A stretch of DNA of 64,000 nucleotides from NCBI GenBank assembly GCA_964425755.1, contig CAYRNY010000014.1, positions 62,001 through 126,000 of the forward strand, written 5' to 3'. The position numbers and the translations under genes were made by a program. Every line of letters starts with the position of its first letter. The stretch's first letter is position 1. This DNA comes from CAYRNY01 sp964425755. Its GTDB lineage: Bacteria > Chloroflexota > Anaerolineae > Aggregatilineales > Aggregatilineaceae. The notes beneath the pieces are model-generated. The model was not told where the DNA came from. It was given only the letters and a program-made list of their open reading frames with translations, and ran no database searches. This document shows positions 46,261 through 55,537 of this stretch, in pieces.

Positions 46261-49200
46261 TCAACGGGTGTGCTTGTGCGCAAAATAGCCGTGAATCCAG
46301 CGCAATGCTTCGAGTGCGGTTTGCGGCTGGCGTTTGCCGGTTTCAAGCTGCCGCGTGAGGTTTGTGTTGCCAAACAGGCGGTCGTTGGCGTGCGAGGCCA
46401 TGACCTCGATCGCGCCGGCCAGTTGCTGGCAACTTTGCGCCAGTTGATCCTGAATCTGGCGCTTGTGATACAACGAGAGCGCGTCCCACAGGCTGTTGAG
46501 TTCGGCAAGCAGTGCGGTTGGGCTGGGCGGTGTTTTCTCAAGTTGTGTTGAAGCGCGTTGAAGTCCCTGCAACAAGTGAGTAATCGCGTTCGTTTCTCGC
46601 AACAACATCGCGGCGGAACGCGTACCAAACAAGTGAGCCATTTCTTCGCGCTCCAGGGTTAACGGAAACTTCTCACGGTCTGCGAAATGCCCTCCGATGA
46701 AGTACAGCAATTCGATGCTGTTTTGTGGTGCGGCTTTCGCTTGCACGAACGGCATCAGATCGGCTGGTTTGTTCCATTGGCGCGCGCGTTTGTTGCCGAG
46801 TTCGTAGACTTGTGACGGTATGGTGAGGAAATTGTCCGCGACTTCATGGCGTTCATCATCGCTCAGCCCGCCGGTCATGGTATCCAGATCGCGGCGTAAC
46901 CGCTTCAGGGTAGGTAGCTCTTTATTGCTGTGGTAGGTTGTCGTGACATCAGCGAGCAGCCCGGCAGCAGTGTGCACCACATCGGCAAACTGGAGCAGGT
47001 CGGCATCGTCGACGATGAAACGCATGATGTAAGTGGCCTGTAGAATTTCGCCGATTTCCGCGCCCAGTTCGTCGCCCAGATAGCTGATCAGACTGGGAAC
47101 CTTTCGCATGGGGATGCCACGAACAAACCGTCGCAGCAGTTCGATCGCCGTGCCGGTGGTCTCTTCGTCCCAGGTGATCACCGGCCACATACGCACGACC
47201 AAGCTGGCATCGTCCATGTCCGTGAAAACTGCGTGATCGATCAGCGCGGCGGCGACACGCATGGTGTCGATCGCGTTGTGCAGTTGGGCGTGGTATTCCA
47301 ACAGGCGTAATGCGTTTTCGTGCCCGATATCGCTGATGATGGTGTAGTCGTTAAAGATTGTCGTCGTCAAGTGTTTGGCAGCGTAGTCCATTTCCGTCGC
47401 CCATTCGCGATTAGCCAGCGCACTGGCATACATCACCGCGCGCACTTTAGGGCGAATCTGGCTGTTTTCGAACTGCTGCAATGCTGTTATTAGCTCTTCG
47501 GGCGGCAGCGCCACGATGCTGAACAACTCGGCGATCACGATGTTGAACTCGTCCAGGTTGTCCGTGCCGAAGACGGTATTCTGATAATATTCCAGCATCG
47601 CTACGGCGTGGTCATAGTCGTGTGTTTGCAGCATGAGCTGAATCAAAATGCGCGGGCCGGGCGGGGCCAGTTTGCGCAAGTTGTCCAGCATGGTGAAGTC
47701 GTCGATCACGTGCTGTATCAGTGCGTGAAATTGCTCGCTGCGCGGCGATTGCGTCATGACGAGCAACGCTTGCAGCGCCGGGGTATCGATCAAATCCGAT
47801 CGTTCTTGTACGACGGCCAGTTCAACCAGGCGCGTTAAAACGAGCATGCGATAGCCATCACCGAAGGCGCGCGCGCCTTCATGCAATATCTTGGCAGGAA
47901 CCGGTGTATCATCAGGATCGGCGTTCAAGTATTCCACAACGACGCGTAGTGATTCGGGGAGTTGCTGAAGAAACGCCGCGTTGGTGAGCAGGTTTTGCAG
48001 ATCGCCCGCACCCGCAAATTCAGCAGCCAGCAGAAAAATTTGCCGTGCGAGTTCCGGTGTCAATTGTGCCGCTTCGTTGGCAACCAACACGATCTGGCCC
48101 ATCACATCCCGGACGCGCAGCTCAGGGGGCGTCCGGCGGAGATAGGCCAGGAAGTGCTGTGCGCGATCATCGTGCCCGGCCTCCAGCAGGGAGGCGAGAT
48201 GTGTCTTGGCGGCAATGTGGAGCAAGCTACGCCACTGGTCTGCTGAACCTTCGGGCACGCGTAAAATCCACCGCTCCAGCAACTTGTAAACAACCAGTGC
48301 GTGCCCGTCTTCAAGCGCTGCTTGAAGCTGGCCGGTCACACTGTCTTTCAGCTCTGGGTACAGGGCGCATTGTGCCGCTACAACATCGACTGACTCCGGC
48401 TCGTTCAGCGCCAGCGCAAAGGCGAGCACGTGCCTGATGTAGGACCGGCGAAGATCGTCAGGCAGCGTGGGGTCTTCCCGCAGCACAGCGGAGACGAGAT
48501 CGCGATCCGCCGGTTGTCCGTCGCGCACGGTCTGGTCAAGCGCCGCACGACGCGATACCCATTCGAGTGCCGTGCCCAGGTTTTCGCGATGTGTAGCGCG
48601 CCATATGGCGGTGCGGGCAAGACGTTCGGTCTCCTGGATCGCGAGCGTTGGGTCAAGCCGCAGTTGGGCCAGGATATAGTGGCTGTAGGGGTCTTGAGGG
48701 GCCGGCGTGAGCAGCTTTCCTTGCGCCCAATCGAATACGACATGCTTGTCGGGTATTTCGTGGTGACTGGCAAATTTGACTTGGGCCTGCCCGGTCTTGA
48801 AATCACTCACATGTGTCGCAAACGTGATCCCGGTGCGGGCTGGTGTCGGGAGCAAGCTAAGCAATCCCTGCAAAAACTGCAGCCGTTTGCGCAGTACGGC
48901 GGGACTGTTGATGATCGCCAGGGGCCATCCTTGCACAACTGCCGCCAGGATGCCTTCGATGGTTGAGAACGAATCCTGGCAGTAGAGCAGCAAATCCATG
49001 AGCGCCTCGGTCTGCATTTCGACATCGGGAGGTCCCGCGTCGCGCAGCGTGAAAGGCTCAAGCGCTTTGTCGACTCGTGTGTAGGTGGGCATTTCCGCCA
49101 TTCCCAGCGCGTGCCAGACAAGTACGTTGCCGCCTAGTTTACGAAGTTCGCTCACGGGCACGAGCAAAAACAGAACTTGCGGCGTTCCGGCGCGGTTGCA

Positions 49201-49455
49201 TTGCGCCTTGGCTAGAATGAAGTCGGCTGATGTGCTGCTACCTCTAAACAGGCCGAGGGCGCTGGGCATTTCATCACTGATCGCGCTCGGCATTGGCGGG
49301 CGGAGTTTTGCGAGTTTTACACATTCGGTCGCGTGGGCAGGTGTGACGTTCGGCGTGCGTGCGACGACGCCCGTCGTAGCCGAGGTGCGGTCTTGATCAA
49401 CGATGAGATTGCCAAAGTAGAACTGCTCGAATTGAAATTCGCTTAATACCGTCAC
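46261..49455 (-). CDS. Large protein of unknown function, possibly GTPase-associated type (1064 aa)
   Basis: The start is GTG 49455 with GCGGGG upstream. The first 130 residues (FEQFYFGN, TGVVARTPNVTPAHATECV, FLLVPVSELRKLGGN) form a mixed alpha/beta domain that recalls the N-terminal domain of GTPase-associated (GAP1-N) proteins from proposed conflict systems. That assignment is tentative. The remaining 900 residues are almost all alpha-helical, with helical-repeat character (many LLxxA/LxxL pairs). There is no signal peptide or membrane span, so it is probably cytosolic. It lies 28 bp upstream of the lipoprotein gene in the same direction. Confidence 0.72.
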   Translation of the reverse strand: MTVLSEFQFEQFYFGNLIVDQDRTSATTGVVARTPNVTPAHATECVKLAKLRPPMPSAISDEMPSALGLFRGSSTSADFILAKAQCNRAGTPQVLFLLVPVSELRKLGGNVLVWHALGMAEMPTYTRVDKALEPFTLRDAGPPDVEMQTEALMDLLLYCQDSFSTIEGILAAVVQGWPLAIINSPAVLRKRLQFLQGLLSLLPTPARTGITFATHVSDFKTGQAQVKFASHHEIPDKHVVFDWAQGKLLTPAPQDPYSHYILAQLRLDPTLAIQETERLARTAIWRATHRENLGTALEWVSRRAALDQTVRDGQPADRDLVSAVLREDPTLPDDLRRSYIRHVLAFALALNEPESVDVVAAQCALYPELKDSVTGQLQAALEDGHALVVYKLLERWILRVPEGSADQWRSLLHIAAKTHLASLLEAGHDDRAQHFLAYLRRTPPELRVRDVMGQIVLVANEAAQLTPELARQIFLLAAEFAGAGDLQNLLTNAAFLQQLPESLRVVVEYLNADPDDTPVPAKILHEGARAFGDGYRMLVLTRLVELAVVQERSDLIDTPALQALLVMTQSPRSEQFHALIQHVIDDFTMLDNLRKLAPPGPRILIQLMLQTHDYDHAVAMLEYYQNTVFGTDNLDEFNIVIAELFSIVALPPEELITALQQFENSQIRPKVRAVMYASALANREWATEMDYAAKHLTTTIFNDYTIISDIGHENALRLLEYHAQLHNAIDTMRVAAALIDHAVFTDMDDASLVVRMWPVITWDEETTGTAIELLRRFVRGIPMRKVPSLISYLGDELGAEIGEILQATYIMRFIVDDADLLQFADVVHTAAGLLADVTTTYHSNKELPTLKRLRRDLDTMTGGLSDDERHEVADNFLTIPSQVYELGNKRARQWNKPADLMPFVQAKAAPQNSIELLYFIGGHFADREKFPLTLEREEMAHLFGTRSAAMLLRETNAITHLLQGLQRASTQLEKTPPSPTALLAELNSLWDALSLYHKRQIQDQLAQSCQQLAGAIEVMASHANDRLFGNTNLTRQLETGKRQPQTALEALRWIHGYFAHKHTR

Positions 49456-49803
49456 TTGCGCCCCGCAGTGTAATGTACTAGTTCCCGGTTTACCGTCATA
49501 AGGATGATTCTATTTTACAGGATGCCGGGCCGTAAAGCGAAGCGTGATTCTATCATTGCCTGTACCACAGTGACCGGAGATTTTACGTTTCTTTACCTTC
49601 GTTTGCTGATGAATGGCACGTCAGTGCCGGCCTCATACCGCAGTTTATCGGGATTCCTTGCTCGAAAGCTGGTTACGCGGCGAGACCATGAAGCGCTGAC
49701 GCAGGAGCGTGACATCACAGTCAACGCATCGATACATGCTGGTGGCATCCGGCATGTACCGGCGATGCAGTAATGCTTGTTCGATCCGATGTCTATTGAC
49801 GAG
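49456..49803. other. Intergenic region (348 bp) without a supported gene
   Basis: A plus-strand open frame of 89 codons (49504-49773) has no ribosome site or family features and covers the predicted promoter of the minus-strand 1064-residue gene, so it is not called. No terminator was identified for the RdgB-like gene's tail here. Confidence 0.6.
49507..49536 (-). promoter_or_regulatory. Possible promoter of the 1064-residue protein gene
   Basis: On the minus strand TTTACG (49531-49536) and TAGAAT (49507-49512) are separated by 18 bp. This predicts a leader of about 45 nt to GTG 49455. Confidence 0.38.
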
Positions 49804-50367
49804 TCAGGACTGGCAAAGCAGGAATTCTCGCAGGTAGTCAAGTGCGCGCGCCCGCATGGAGATTTTCATCTTTTCCTCGCGTGGCATTTCACCATAAGTA
49901 ATGGCGTAGCCATCCGGTTGGAAGATGCTGTCCCAACCGAAGCCAAATTCGCCGCGCGGCGCACTGGCGATCGTGCCCGTTGACTGCCCGGTAAAGGTGT
50001 TGAGGTTCGTGCCATCGAACAAGCACAGTACGACGGTAGCGGTCGCGCGACGATCGTCCCATGCGTCAAGCTGGCGGCAAAGCCCGGCTTCGCCTACCGT
50101 GCTTAAGACCCATTTGATCAACGCTCCTGGGTAGCCGTTCCAGGCCGCGATCTCCAATCCTGTGTCCTCCACCAGCACGAGGCCGTTCCTGATCTGTGCG
50201 TAGGCCGCGCGCGCTTTCGCCGCGGCAACTTCGGCAGGGTTGAGCGTTTGTACCTCGGGGATATCAAGGTCGACACGTTCGACGGTCCAGCACCCCTCCA
50301 AGGCGGCGCATATTTCGTGGTACTTTTCGGCGTTAGAGCTGACAAAATGCAGCGCGGACGGAGCCAT
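49804..50367 (-). CDS. RdgB/HAM1-family non-canonical purine NTP pyrophosphatase
   Basis: A 187-residue Maf/HAM1 fold protein with SSNAEKYHEICAAL at the N-terminal nucleotide site, LVLVEDTGLEIAAWNGYPGALIKWVL and GEFGFGWDSIFQPDGYAITYGEM. It hydrolyses ITP, dITP and XTP to clean the nucleotide pool. The sequence style (VEDTGL, GALIKW) is closer to archaeal/eukaryotic HAM1 than to E. coli RdgB. It is divergent from the AOR gene. Confidence 0.9.
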   Translation of the reverse strand: MAPSALHFVSSNAEKYHEICAALEGCWTVERVDLDIPEVQTLNPAEVAAAKARAAYAQIRNGLVLVEDTGLEIAAWNGYPGALIKWVLSTVGEAGLCRQLDAWDDRRATATVVLCLFDGTNLNTFTGQSTGTIASAPRGEFGFGWDSIFQPDGYAITYGEMPREEKMKISMRARALDYLREFLLCQS

Positions 50368-50479
50368 GACACGGCACTCCTAATATGTGGTATGCAGCGC
50401 AGCGGCGCTCGTTTGTGGACGATTGTAACATTATCCATGCAAAATGGTACTTTTTGACTCGATTTTCGGTATCCCTTGC

Positions 50480-50508
50480 CTGACAGCCTGCGTTACATCG
50501 GGTATGAT
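50480..50508 (+). promoter_or_regulatory. Sigma-70 promoter of the AOR-family gene
   Basis: CTGACA (50480-50485) and TATGAT (50503-50508) are each one base from consensus and separated by 17 bp. AGGAG at 50536-50540 follows, 12 bp before ATG 50553. Confidence 0.7.
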
Positions 50509-50552
50509 GGAAGAAACAATTTTTTAAGAAACCATAGGAGAAACTGGCTCAT

Positions 50553-52727
50553 ATGACTACAATGACCCCTGAGCAGATGAAACAGGCCCATAAAGTGCTG
50601 GCGGAGTTCACGTACGATATCCGGCCCGTCGACAGAGGGTATGCAAACCGCACGCTGTATATCAATCTGTCTGATCGCTCGATCGAAACCAAGCCTGTTA
50701 CCCAGCAAATGAAGGATACCTTCACCGGGGGCAAGGGCTTTGGCATGTGGTTGTTGTGGAACGCGATCAACGCCGATACGAAATGGGATGATCCGGAAAA
50801 CGAGCTGATTATCGCAGGCGGCCCGATCGGCGGTATTACCGCATATCCAGGGTCTGGCAAATCGACCGTTGTGACGGTGTCGCCACTGACACACTCGGTG
50901 ATCGATAGCAATGTGGGCGGTTATTTTGGCCCGTACCTGAAGTTTTCCGGCTTTGACGCGATGGAGATTCAGGGCATCTCCGATCGCGAAGTGATCATCG
51001 TGATCGACGGTGACGAAGGCCGGATTACGATCGAGGAAGCACCACATGAAGATATTGACACGCACTTGATCGGCACGCAGCTTACCGAGATGTATGCAGG
51101 CGACGAGCGCGAGAAAAAGTATGTGTCGGTGGTTTCGGCAGGGCAGGCAGCAGAACACTGCCGCTATGCGGCGCTGAATTTCAGTTGGTATGACGTGCGC
51201 CGCAAGATGGTACGCGTGAAGCAGGCGGGACGAGGTGGTTCGGGGCTGGTTTTCCGGCACAAGAACATCAAGGCGCTGGTAGTGCGTTACAGCCAGATGA
51301 AAGGTGACAGCAATAACCCCGCTGACATGAGCTTGATCCGCAAGGCGGGCCGGCGCATGAACAAGGAAATCTCTGAACTGGACGCCAAACAGAATGATAT
51401 GCGTTCTGTCGGCACAGGGCACATCCCGCCGATCATGAACGAGTTTGATCTGCTACCGGTGCATAATTATCGCTACGGTTCGCATGAAGAAGCCGATAAG
51501 ATCGACACATCGGTGTGGCGGCGACTGTACACACAAGGCGTGCCGGATGGCTGCTGGTACGGGTGCACACTCTCGTGCGCGCATGGTGTCGACCATTTCC
51601 ACTTGCGCACCGGCCCGTATAAGGGTGATGTGGTGCTGGTTGACGGGCCAGAATATGAAACGATCGCCGGTGAGGGGGCAAACATCGGTGTATTTGATCC
51701 GTTGGCGATCATTGAGTTGAATTTCTACTGTGACACTTACGGTGTGGATACGATATCGTTCGCTAATTCAGTGGCGTTTGCGATGGAATGCTACGTCGAA
51801 GGGATTATCGATGATACCGTGACAGGTGGCCTTAAGCTTGAGTGGGGGAACGCGGAAGCGGCGCTCGAACTGCTGCACCAAATGGCACGCGGCGAGGGCT
51901 TCGGCCTTGTTGTGGGGCAGGGCGTGCGGCATATGAAGCAGTTGTTCATCGATGAATACGGCGCGGACCCGCAGTTTGTCACCGATATCGGCATGGAAGT
52001 CAAGGGGATGGAAGTCTCCGAGTATGTCACGAAAGAGTCGCTGGCGCAGCAAGGCGGCTACGGGATGGCGCTGAAAGGCGCGCAGCATGACGAAGCGTGG
52101 CTGATCATCATGGACATGGTGCGCAATGAGATTCCGACCTTTGAAGACAAGGCCGAAGCGCTGCATTACTTCCCGTTGTGGCGGACGTGGTTCAGCCTGC
52201 ACGGGCTGTGCAAGCTGCCCTGGAACGACGTCGTGCCGGAAGATAACAAGGAAACGGACGAGCCGCACAAAGTCCCGGAGCATGTCGAGAACTACTGCTG
52301 GCTTTACGAAGGGTTGACCGGCAAACCGACTCGGCCCGAAGACCTGATCGCGCAATCGGAGCGTGTGTACAACTTCCAGCGGTTGCTGGCGCTGCGGCTG
52401 GGTTTTGGCACGCGCGAGCATGATTACCTGCCGTACCGTGGGATGGGACCGGTGACGGTGGATGAATATGAATCGCGGGCGGAACGTTACGACAAGCAGT
52501 TGCGCGAAGACGTGGGCGTGAACCCGGACGGTCTGAGCACCGAGGAGAAGATCGCCAGGCTGCGTGCTTACCGCGAGGAACAGTACGAAAAGCTTATGGA
52601 CGCGGTCTATAAGCGGCGTGGCTGGGACATGAACGGCATACCGACGCTGGAGAAGGTGCGCGAACTGGGCATCGATTTTCCTGGCGTCGTGGAACTGATC
52701 AAGCAGAAGACCGGCGCGGCGCAGTAA
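50553..52727 (+). CDS. Aldehyde:ferredoxin oxidoreductase family tungstoenzyme
   Basis: The 724-residue protein matches the AOR family. It has the N-terminal cofactor domain (RTLYINLSDRSIE, TGGKGFGMWLL, GGPIGG, TVSPLTHSVIDSNVGGYFGPYLKFSGFDA) and the C-terminal helical domains. Likely 4Fe-4S ligands are Cys334, Cys338 and Cys342 (GCWYGCTLSC) with Cys553 (HGLCKLPW). The first spacing, CxxxC, differs from the CxxC of Pyrococcus AOR. It is expected to oxidise aldehydes or reduce acids with ferredoxin using a tungsten-bispterin site. The substrate is unknown. The two moeA genes at 36996-40150 could serve it. Confidence 0.92.
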   Translation: MTTMTPEQMKQAHKVLAEFTYDIRPVDRGYANRTLYINLSDRSIETKPVTQQMKDTFTGGKGFGMWLLWNAINADTKWDDPENELIIAGGPIGGITAYPGSGKSTVVTVSPLTHSVIDSNVGGYFGPYLKFSGFDAMEIQGISDREVIIVIDGDEGRITIEEAPHEDIDTHLIGTQLTEMYAGDEREKKYVSVVSAGQAAEHCRYAALNFSWYDVRRKMVRVKQAGRGGSGLVFRHKNIKALVVRYSQMKGDSNNPADMSLIRKAGRRMNKEISELDAKQNDMRSVGTGHIPPIMNEFDLLPVHNYRYGSHEEADKIDTSVWRRLYTQGVPDGCWYGCTLSCAHGVDHFHLRTGPYKGDVVLVDGPEYETIAGEGANIGVFDPLAIIELNFYCDTYGVDTISFANSVAFAMECYVEGIIDDTVTGGLKLEWGNAEAALELLHQMARGEGFGLVVGQGVRHMKQLFIDEYGADPQFVTDIGMEVKGMEVSEYVTKESLAQQGGYGMALKGAQHDEAWLIIMDMVRNEIPTFEDKAEALHYFPLWRTWFSLHGLCKLPWNDVVPEDNKETDEPHKVPEHVENYCWLYEGLTGKPTRPEDLIAQSERVYNFQRLLALRLGFGTREHDYLPYRGMGPVTVDEYESRAERYDKQLREDVGVNPDGLSTEEKIARLRAYREEQYEKLMDAVYKRRGWDMNGIPTLEKVRELGIDFPGVVELIKQKTGAAQ

Positions 52728-52754
52728 GCACGCGCCTATTTCAGCGAGCATCGC

Positions 52755-52788
52755 GACGCGGCGTTACATGCGACTGTAGCGCCGCGTC
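52755..52788 (+). terminator. Terminator-like hairpin after the AOR gene
   Basis: A 14-bp stem (gacgcggcgttaca, tgtagcgccgcgtc; one wobble) with a 6-nt loop, followed by cttgcgttt. The T-tract is weak, but the stem is long. Confidence 0.6.
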
Positions 52789-52853
52789 CTTGCGTTTAAT
52801 ATGATGACACCAGGCTGACGAGTGGCATCCGGTGTTGTGAAAGGACATGCAGA

Positions 52854-54032
52854 ATGGCTGATTTTCGTTATGGCGTGATTGGAGCCGGGCGGCAGGGCGT
52901 GGCGACCGCATACGACATGATAGCGCGTGGTGGCGGGGCGCATGTGCTGCTGGCGGATCGTGACGTGGCAGTCGCCCAACAGGCGGCGCAGCGCGTAAAC
53001 CGGCTGTTGGGGCGTGACGTCGCCACGCCGACGCAAGTTGATGCACGTGATCCCGATGCATTAGCTAAAGTTTTGGATGGCCTCGATGTGTTTTTGTGTG
53101 GCACGCCGTTCGAGTTGATCCCCTGGGTAACGGAAGCCGCGATTCGCGCCGGGGTAAGCATGGTCGATTATGGCGGCCATACCCCGACGGTGCAGCGCCA
53201 GTTGGAACGTGCGTCCGAGGCGCAGGCAACCGCGATCGCGATCGTGCCGGATTGCGGCATGGGGCCGGGCATGAACAACACCCTCGGCGCGTACGTCGTC
53301 GAATTGCTGGAAGAGGCGCATCTCATCCCGCGCGATGTGTACCTGTGGGACGGTGGTATCCCGCAACATCCCCAGCCGCCCTGGAACTACCAGTGTGTTT
53401 TTAACATCAACGGGCTGACGAATGAGTATTACGGTCAGGTGGCGTATCTGCGCGACGGCGTGATCACAATGGTCGGCGCGTTTGAAGAGCTTGAGACGCT
53501 TACCTTCGAAGGTATTGGTGAACTCGAAGCCTTCACGACGACCGGCGGGACGAGCACTGCACCGTACACATTCGAGGGCAAGCTGCGGACTTACCAGAAT
53601 AAGACTTTGCGCTGGCCGGGGCATTTCGTGCAGTTTAAGGCGTTTCAGCAGCTCGGGTTGTTCGAGCTGGAGCCTGTGCTCGTAAACGGGCGCCCGGTAG
53701 TGCCGCGCGACGTGTTTCACGCGCTGTTGGAGCCACAGATCAGCGCCCGTGTGATCGAGGATGTGTGCGTGATGCGTGCAAGAGGGGTGGGTGAAGCCGA
53801 AGATGGAAGCGAAGCCGCTGTGACTGTTGACCTGGTCGATTATTACGACCCGGCAACCGGCTTTACCGCAATGGAGCGCATCACAGGCTGGCACGCGGGA
53901 ATCATGGCAGAGTTCATTGCGCACGGCGTGGTGAAACCCGGTGCGTGGCCGGTAGAGCAGGCTGTCCGTGCCAGCACGTTCGTTGAGCGTGTGCGCGGAC
54001 GCGGATTTGATGTAACGGTTCGGTGGGAGTGA
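52854..54032 (+). CDS. Saccharopine dehydrogenase-like / lysine dehydrogenase-like oxidoreductase
   Basis: The 392-residue protein starts with a Rossmann fold, YGVIGAGRQGVATAYDMI (residues 5-22). It continues with FLCGTPFELIPWVTEAAIRAGVSMVDYGG and IVPDCGMGPGMNNTLGAYVVE, characteristic of the Lys9/L-lysine dehydrogenase group. It probably uses NAD(P) on an amino-acid substrate such as lysine or saccharopine. The exact substrate cannot be read. It lies 126 bp after the AOR gene, beyond a hairpin, so it is probably a separate unit. Confidence 0.85.
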   Translation: MADFRYGVIGAGRQGVATAYDMIARGGGAHVLLADRDVAVAQQAAQRVNRLLGRDVATPTQVDARDPDALAKVLDGLDVFLCGTPFELIPWVTEAAIRAGVSMVDYGGHTPTVQRQLERASEAQATAIAIVPDCGMGPGMNNTLGAYVVELLEEAHLIPRDVYLWDGGIPQHPQPPWNYQCVFNINGLTNEYYGQVAYLRDGVITMVGAFEELETLTFEGIGELEAFTTTGGTSTAPYTFEGKLRTYQNKTLRWPGHFVQFKAFQQLGLFELEPVLVNGRPVVPRDVFHALLEPQISARVIEDVCVMRARGVGEAEDGSEAAVTVDLVDYYDPATGFTAMERITGWHAGIMAEFIAHGVVKPGAWPVEQAVRASTFVERVRGRGFDVTVRWE

Positions 54033-54192
54033 CGCGCTGGCGGTTCCATCGTGCGCAAAGGGCGCTTAATTGGGGTGCGGATAGGTCATCTATCCCATTG
54101 TTGAACCCGCGATATTCCCCATGCGTTCGTGTGGTAGCTTGTTTAAACTAGTGGTACCTGATCATGTTGCATGTTAAAGAGACGGAGAGGCT

Positions 54193-55446
54193 ATGCGAAT
54201 CAGCAAGTTTGATTATGTCATTCTCGGGGGCGGAGTCGTCGCCGGCTACGCTGCCCGCGAATTTGTGGAACAGGAAATCGAACCGGGGCAGTTGGCGATT
54301 GTCTCGGCGGATGATACGCTGCCTTACGAACGTCCGCCGCTAAGCAAAGGATATCTGACCGGGGAAAAAGACACACAGGATATCCTGATCAATGCTCCTT
54401 CGTTTTATGACGAGCACGAGATCACGGTCTTCCTCGACACGCGTATCACGAACGTGGATCTACATAACCGGCAACTGCTTGCCGGAGACGATGACGTCTT
54501 CCAGTTCGACAAATTGCTGGTCGCTACCGGATCACGCCCGCGTAAGCTGGACGTCCCAGGCTCGGAATTGGACGGGATACATTACTTGCGATCTGAGAAT
54601 CAGTCGCGGCGTATTGCGGCTGATATAGCAGACGCCGAACAGGTTGTCGTGGTTGGTGGCGGCTACATTGGCATGGAGGTTGCGTCAGTACTGGCCGGGC
54701 AGGGGATCGCTGTGACGATGATCTTTCCCGAAGAGCGGTTGATGCAGGCATGGTTTACACCGGAGATGTCGAAATTCTTCCAGGATTATTATGAAGCACG
54801 CGGAGTGACGTTCCGCCCTGGAACCAAACCTGTAGCCTTTACCGGCGACGACTGTGTCACCGGCGTGACGCTCGATTCGGGCGACGAACTCCCTGCCGAT
54901 TTCGTCGTTGCGGGAATCGGTGTTGTGCCAGCTACAGAGCTGTTTGAGGGCACGGGAATGCCCATCGATGACGGGATCATCGTTAACAAATACCTTGAAA
55001 CGAATTGGGATGGCGTCTTCGCTGCAGGCGATGTTGCCAACTACTATGATGTGATCTTCCAGAAGCGTCGTCGCGCCGAACACTGGGATAATGCGGTGAA
55101 GCAGGGCCAACACGCCGCACGGATCATGACGGCATCGCGGCGCAAACAGCGCGAGCAGTTTATGTATTTGCGTTACTTCTTTTCGGACGTGTTCGATCTG
55201 TCGTACGAGTTCTGGGGCGATACGTCCCAGGCCGACCGGGTTGTGTATCGCGGGGATATGTCCGAGGCGAGTTTTAGCGTATGGTGGCTGGCAGGCAACC
55301 GGCTGGATGCCGTGTTCGTGTTGAACCGCCCGGATGACGAACGCGCGATCGCGCCGGAATGGATCAAGATGCGCCGCCGGGTCCGGCCTGAGAACTTGCA
55401 GGATGCAACGCAGCCGCTAAATGACCTCGTGGTCGGTTCGTTGTAG
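54193..55446 (+). CDS. NAD(P)/FAD-dependent oxidoreductase (ferredoxin/rubredoxin reductase-like)
   Basis: A 417-residue two-dinucleotide-binding flavoprotein. It has the FAD site YVILGGGVVAGYAAREF near the N-terminus, ERPPLSKGYL, LLVATGSRPRKLDVPG, the NAD site VVVGGGYIGMEVAS, and AAGDVANYYDV before the C-terminal domain. It resembles the reductase components of dioxygenases and putidaredoxin/rubredoxin reductases. It may pass electrons to a ferredoxin, but none is encoded nearby. A terminator follows. Confidence 0.92.
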   Translation: MRISKFDYVILGGGVVAGYAAREFVEQEIEPGQLAIVSADDTLPYERPPLSKGYLTGEKDTQDILINAPSFYDEHEITVFLDTRITNVDLHNRQLLAGDDDVFQFDKLLVATGSRPRKLDVPGSELDGIHYLRSENQSRRIAADIADAEQVVVVGGGYIGMEVASVLAGQGIAVTMIFPEERLMQAWFTPEMSKFFQDYYEARGVTFRPGTKPVAFTGDDCVTGVTLDSGDELPADFVVAGIGVVPATELFEGTGMPIDDGIIVNKYLETNWDGVFAAGDVANYYDVIFQKRRRAEHWDNAVKQGQHAARIMTASRRKQREQFMYLRYFFSDVFDLSYEFWGDTSQADRVVYRGDMSEASFSVWWLAGNRLDAVFVLNRPDDERAIAPEWIKMRRRVRPENLQDATQPLNDLVVGSL

Positions 55447-55498
55447 TTCGCGCGCAACTGTCGGGCCGCCCAAAAGATTCCAGGCTGCCTCAACAGGT

Positions 55499-55524
55499 GT
55501 CCCCGTTGTCCAGCGGGGACTTTT
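55499..55524 (+). terminator. Terminator between the FAD oxidoreductase gene and ychF
   Basis: Stem gtccccg (55499-55505) and cggggac (55514-55520) with an 8-nt loop, followed by four T. It lies between convergent stops at 55446 and 55538. Confidence 0.75.
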
Positions 55525-55537
55525 CATTGGCGTGTGG

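Noticed and set aside
46233..46628. Upstream extension of the lipoprotein frame
   Set aside because: It overlaps the 3' end of the 1064-residue gene. The lipoprotein signal peptide with AGAGGAG begins at 46232.
49504..49773. 89-codon plus-strand open frame
   Set aside because: No ribosome site, no recognisable family, and it covers the likely promoter of the divergent minus-strand gene.
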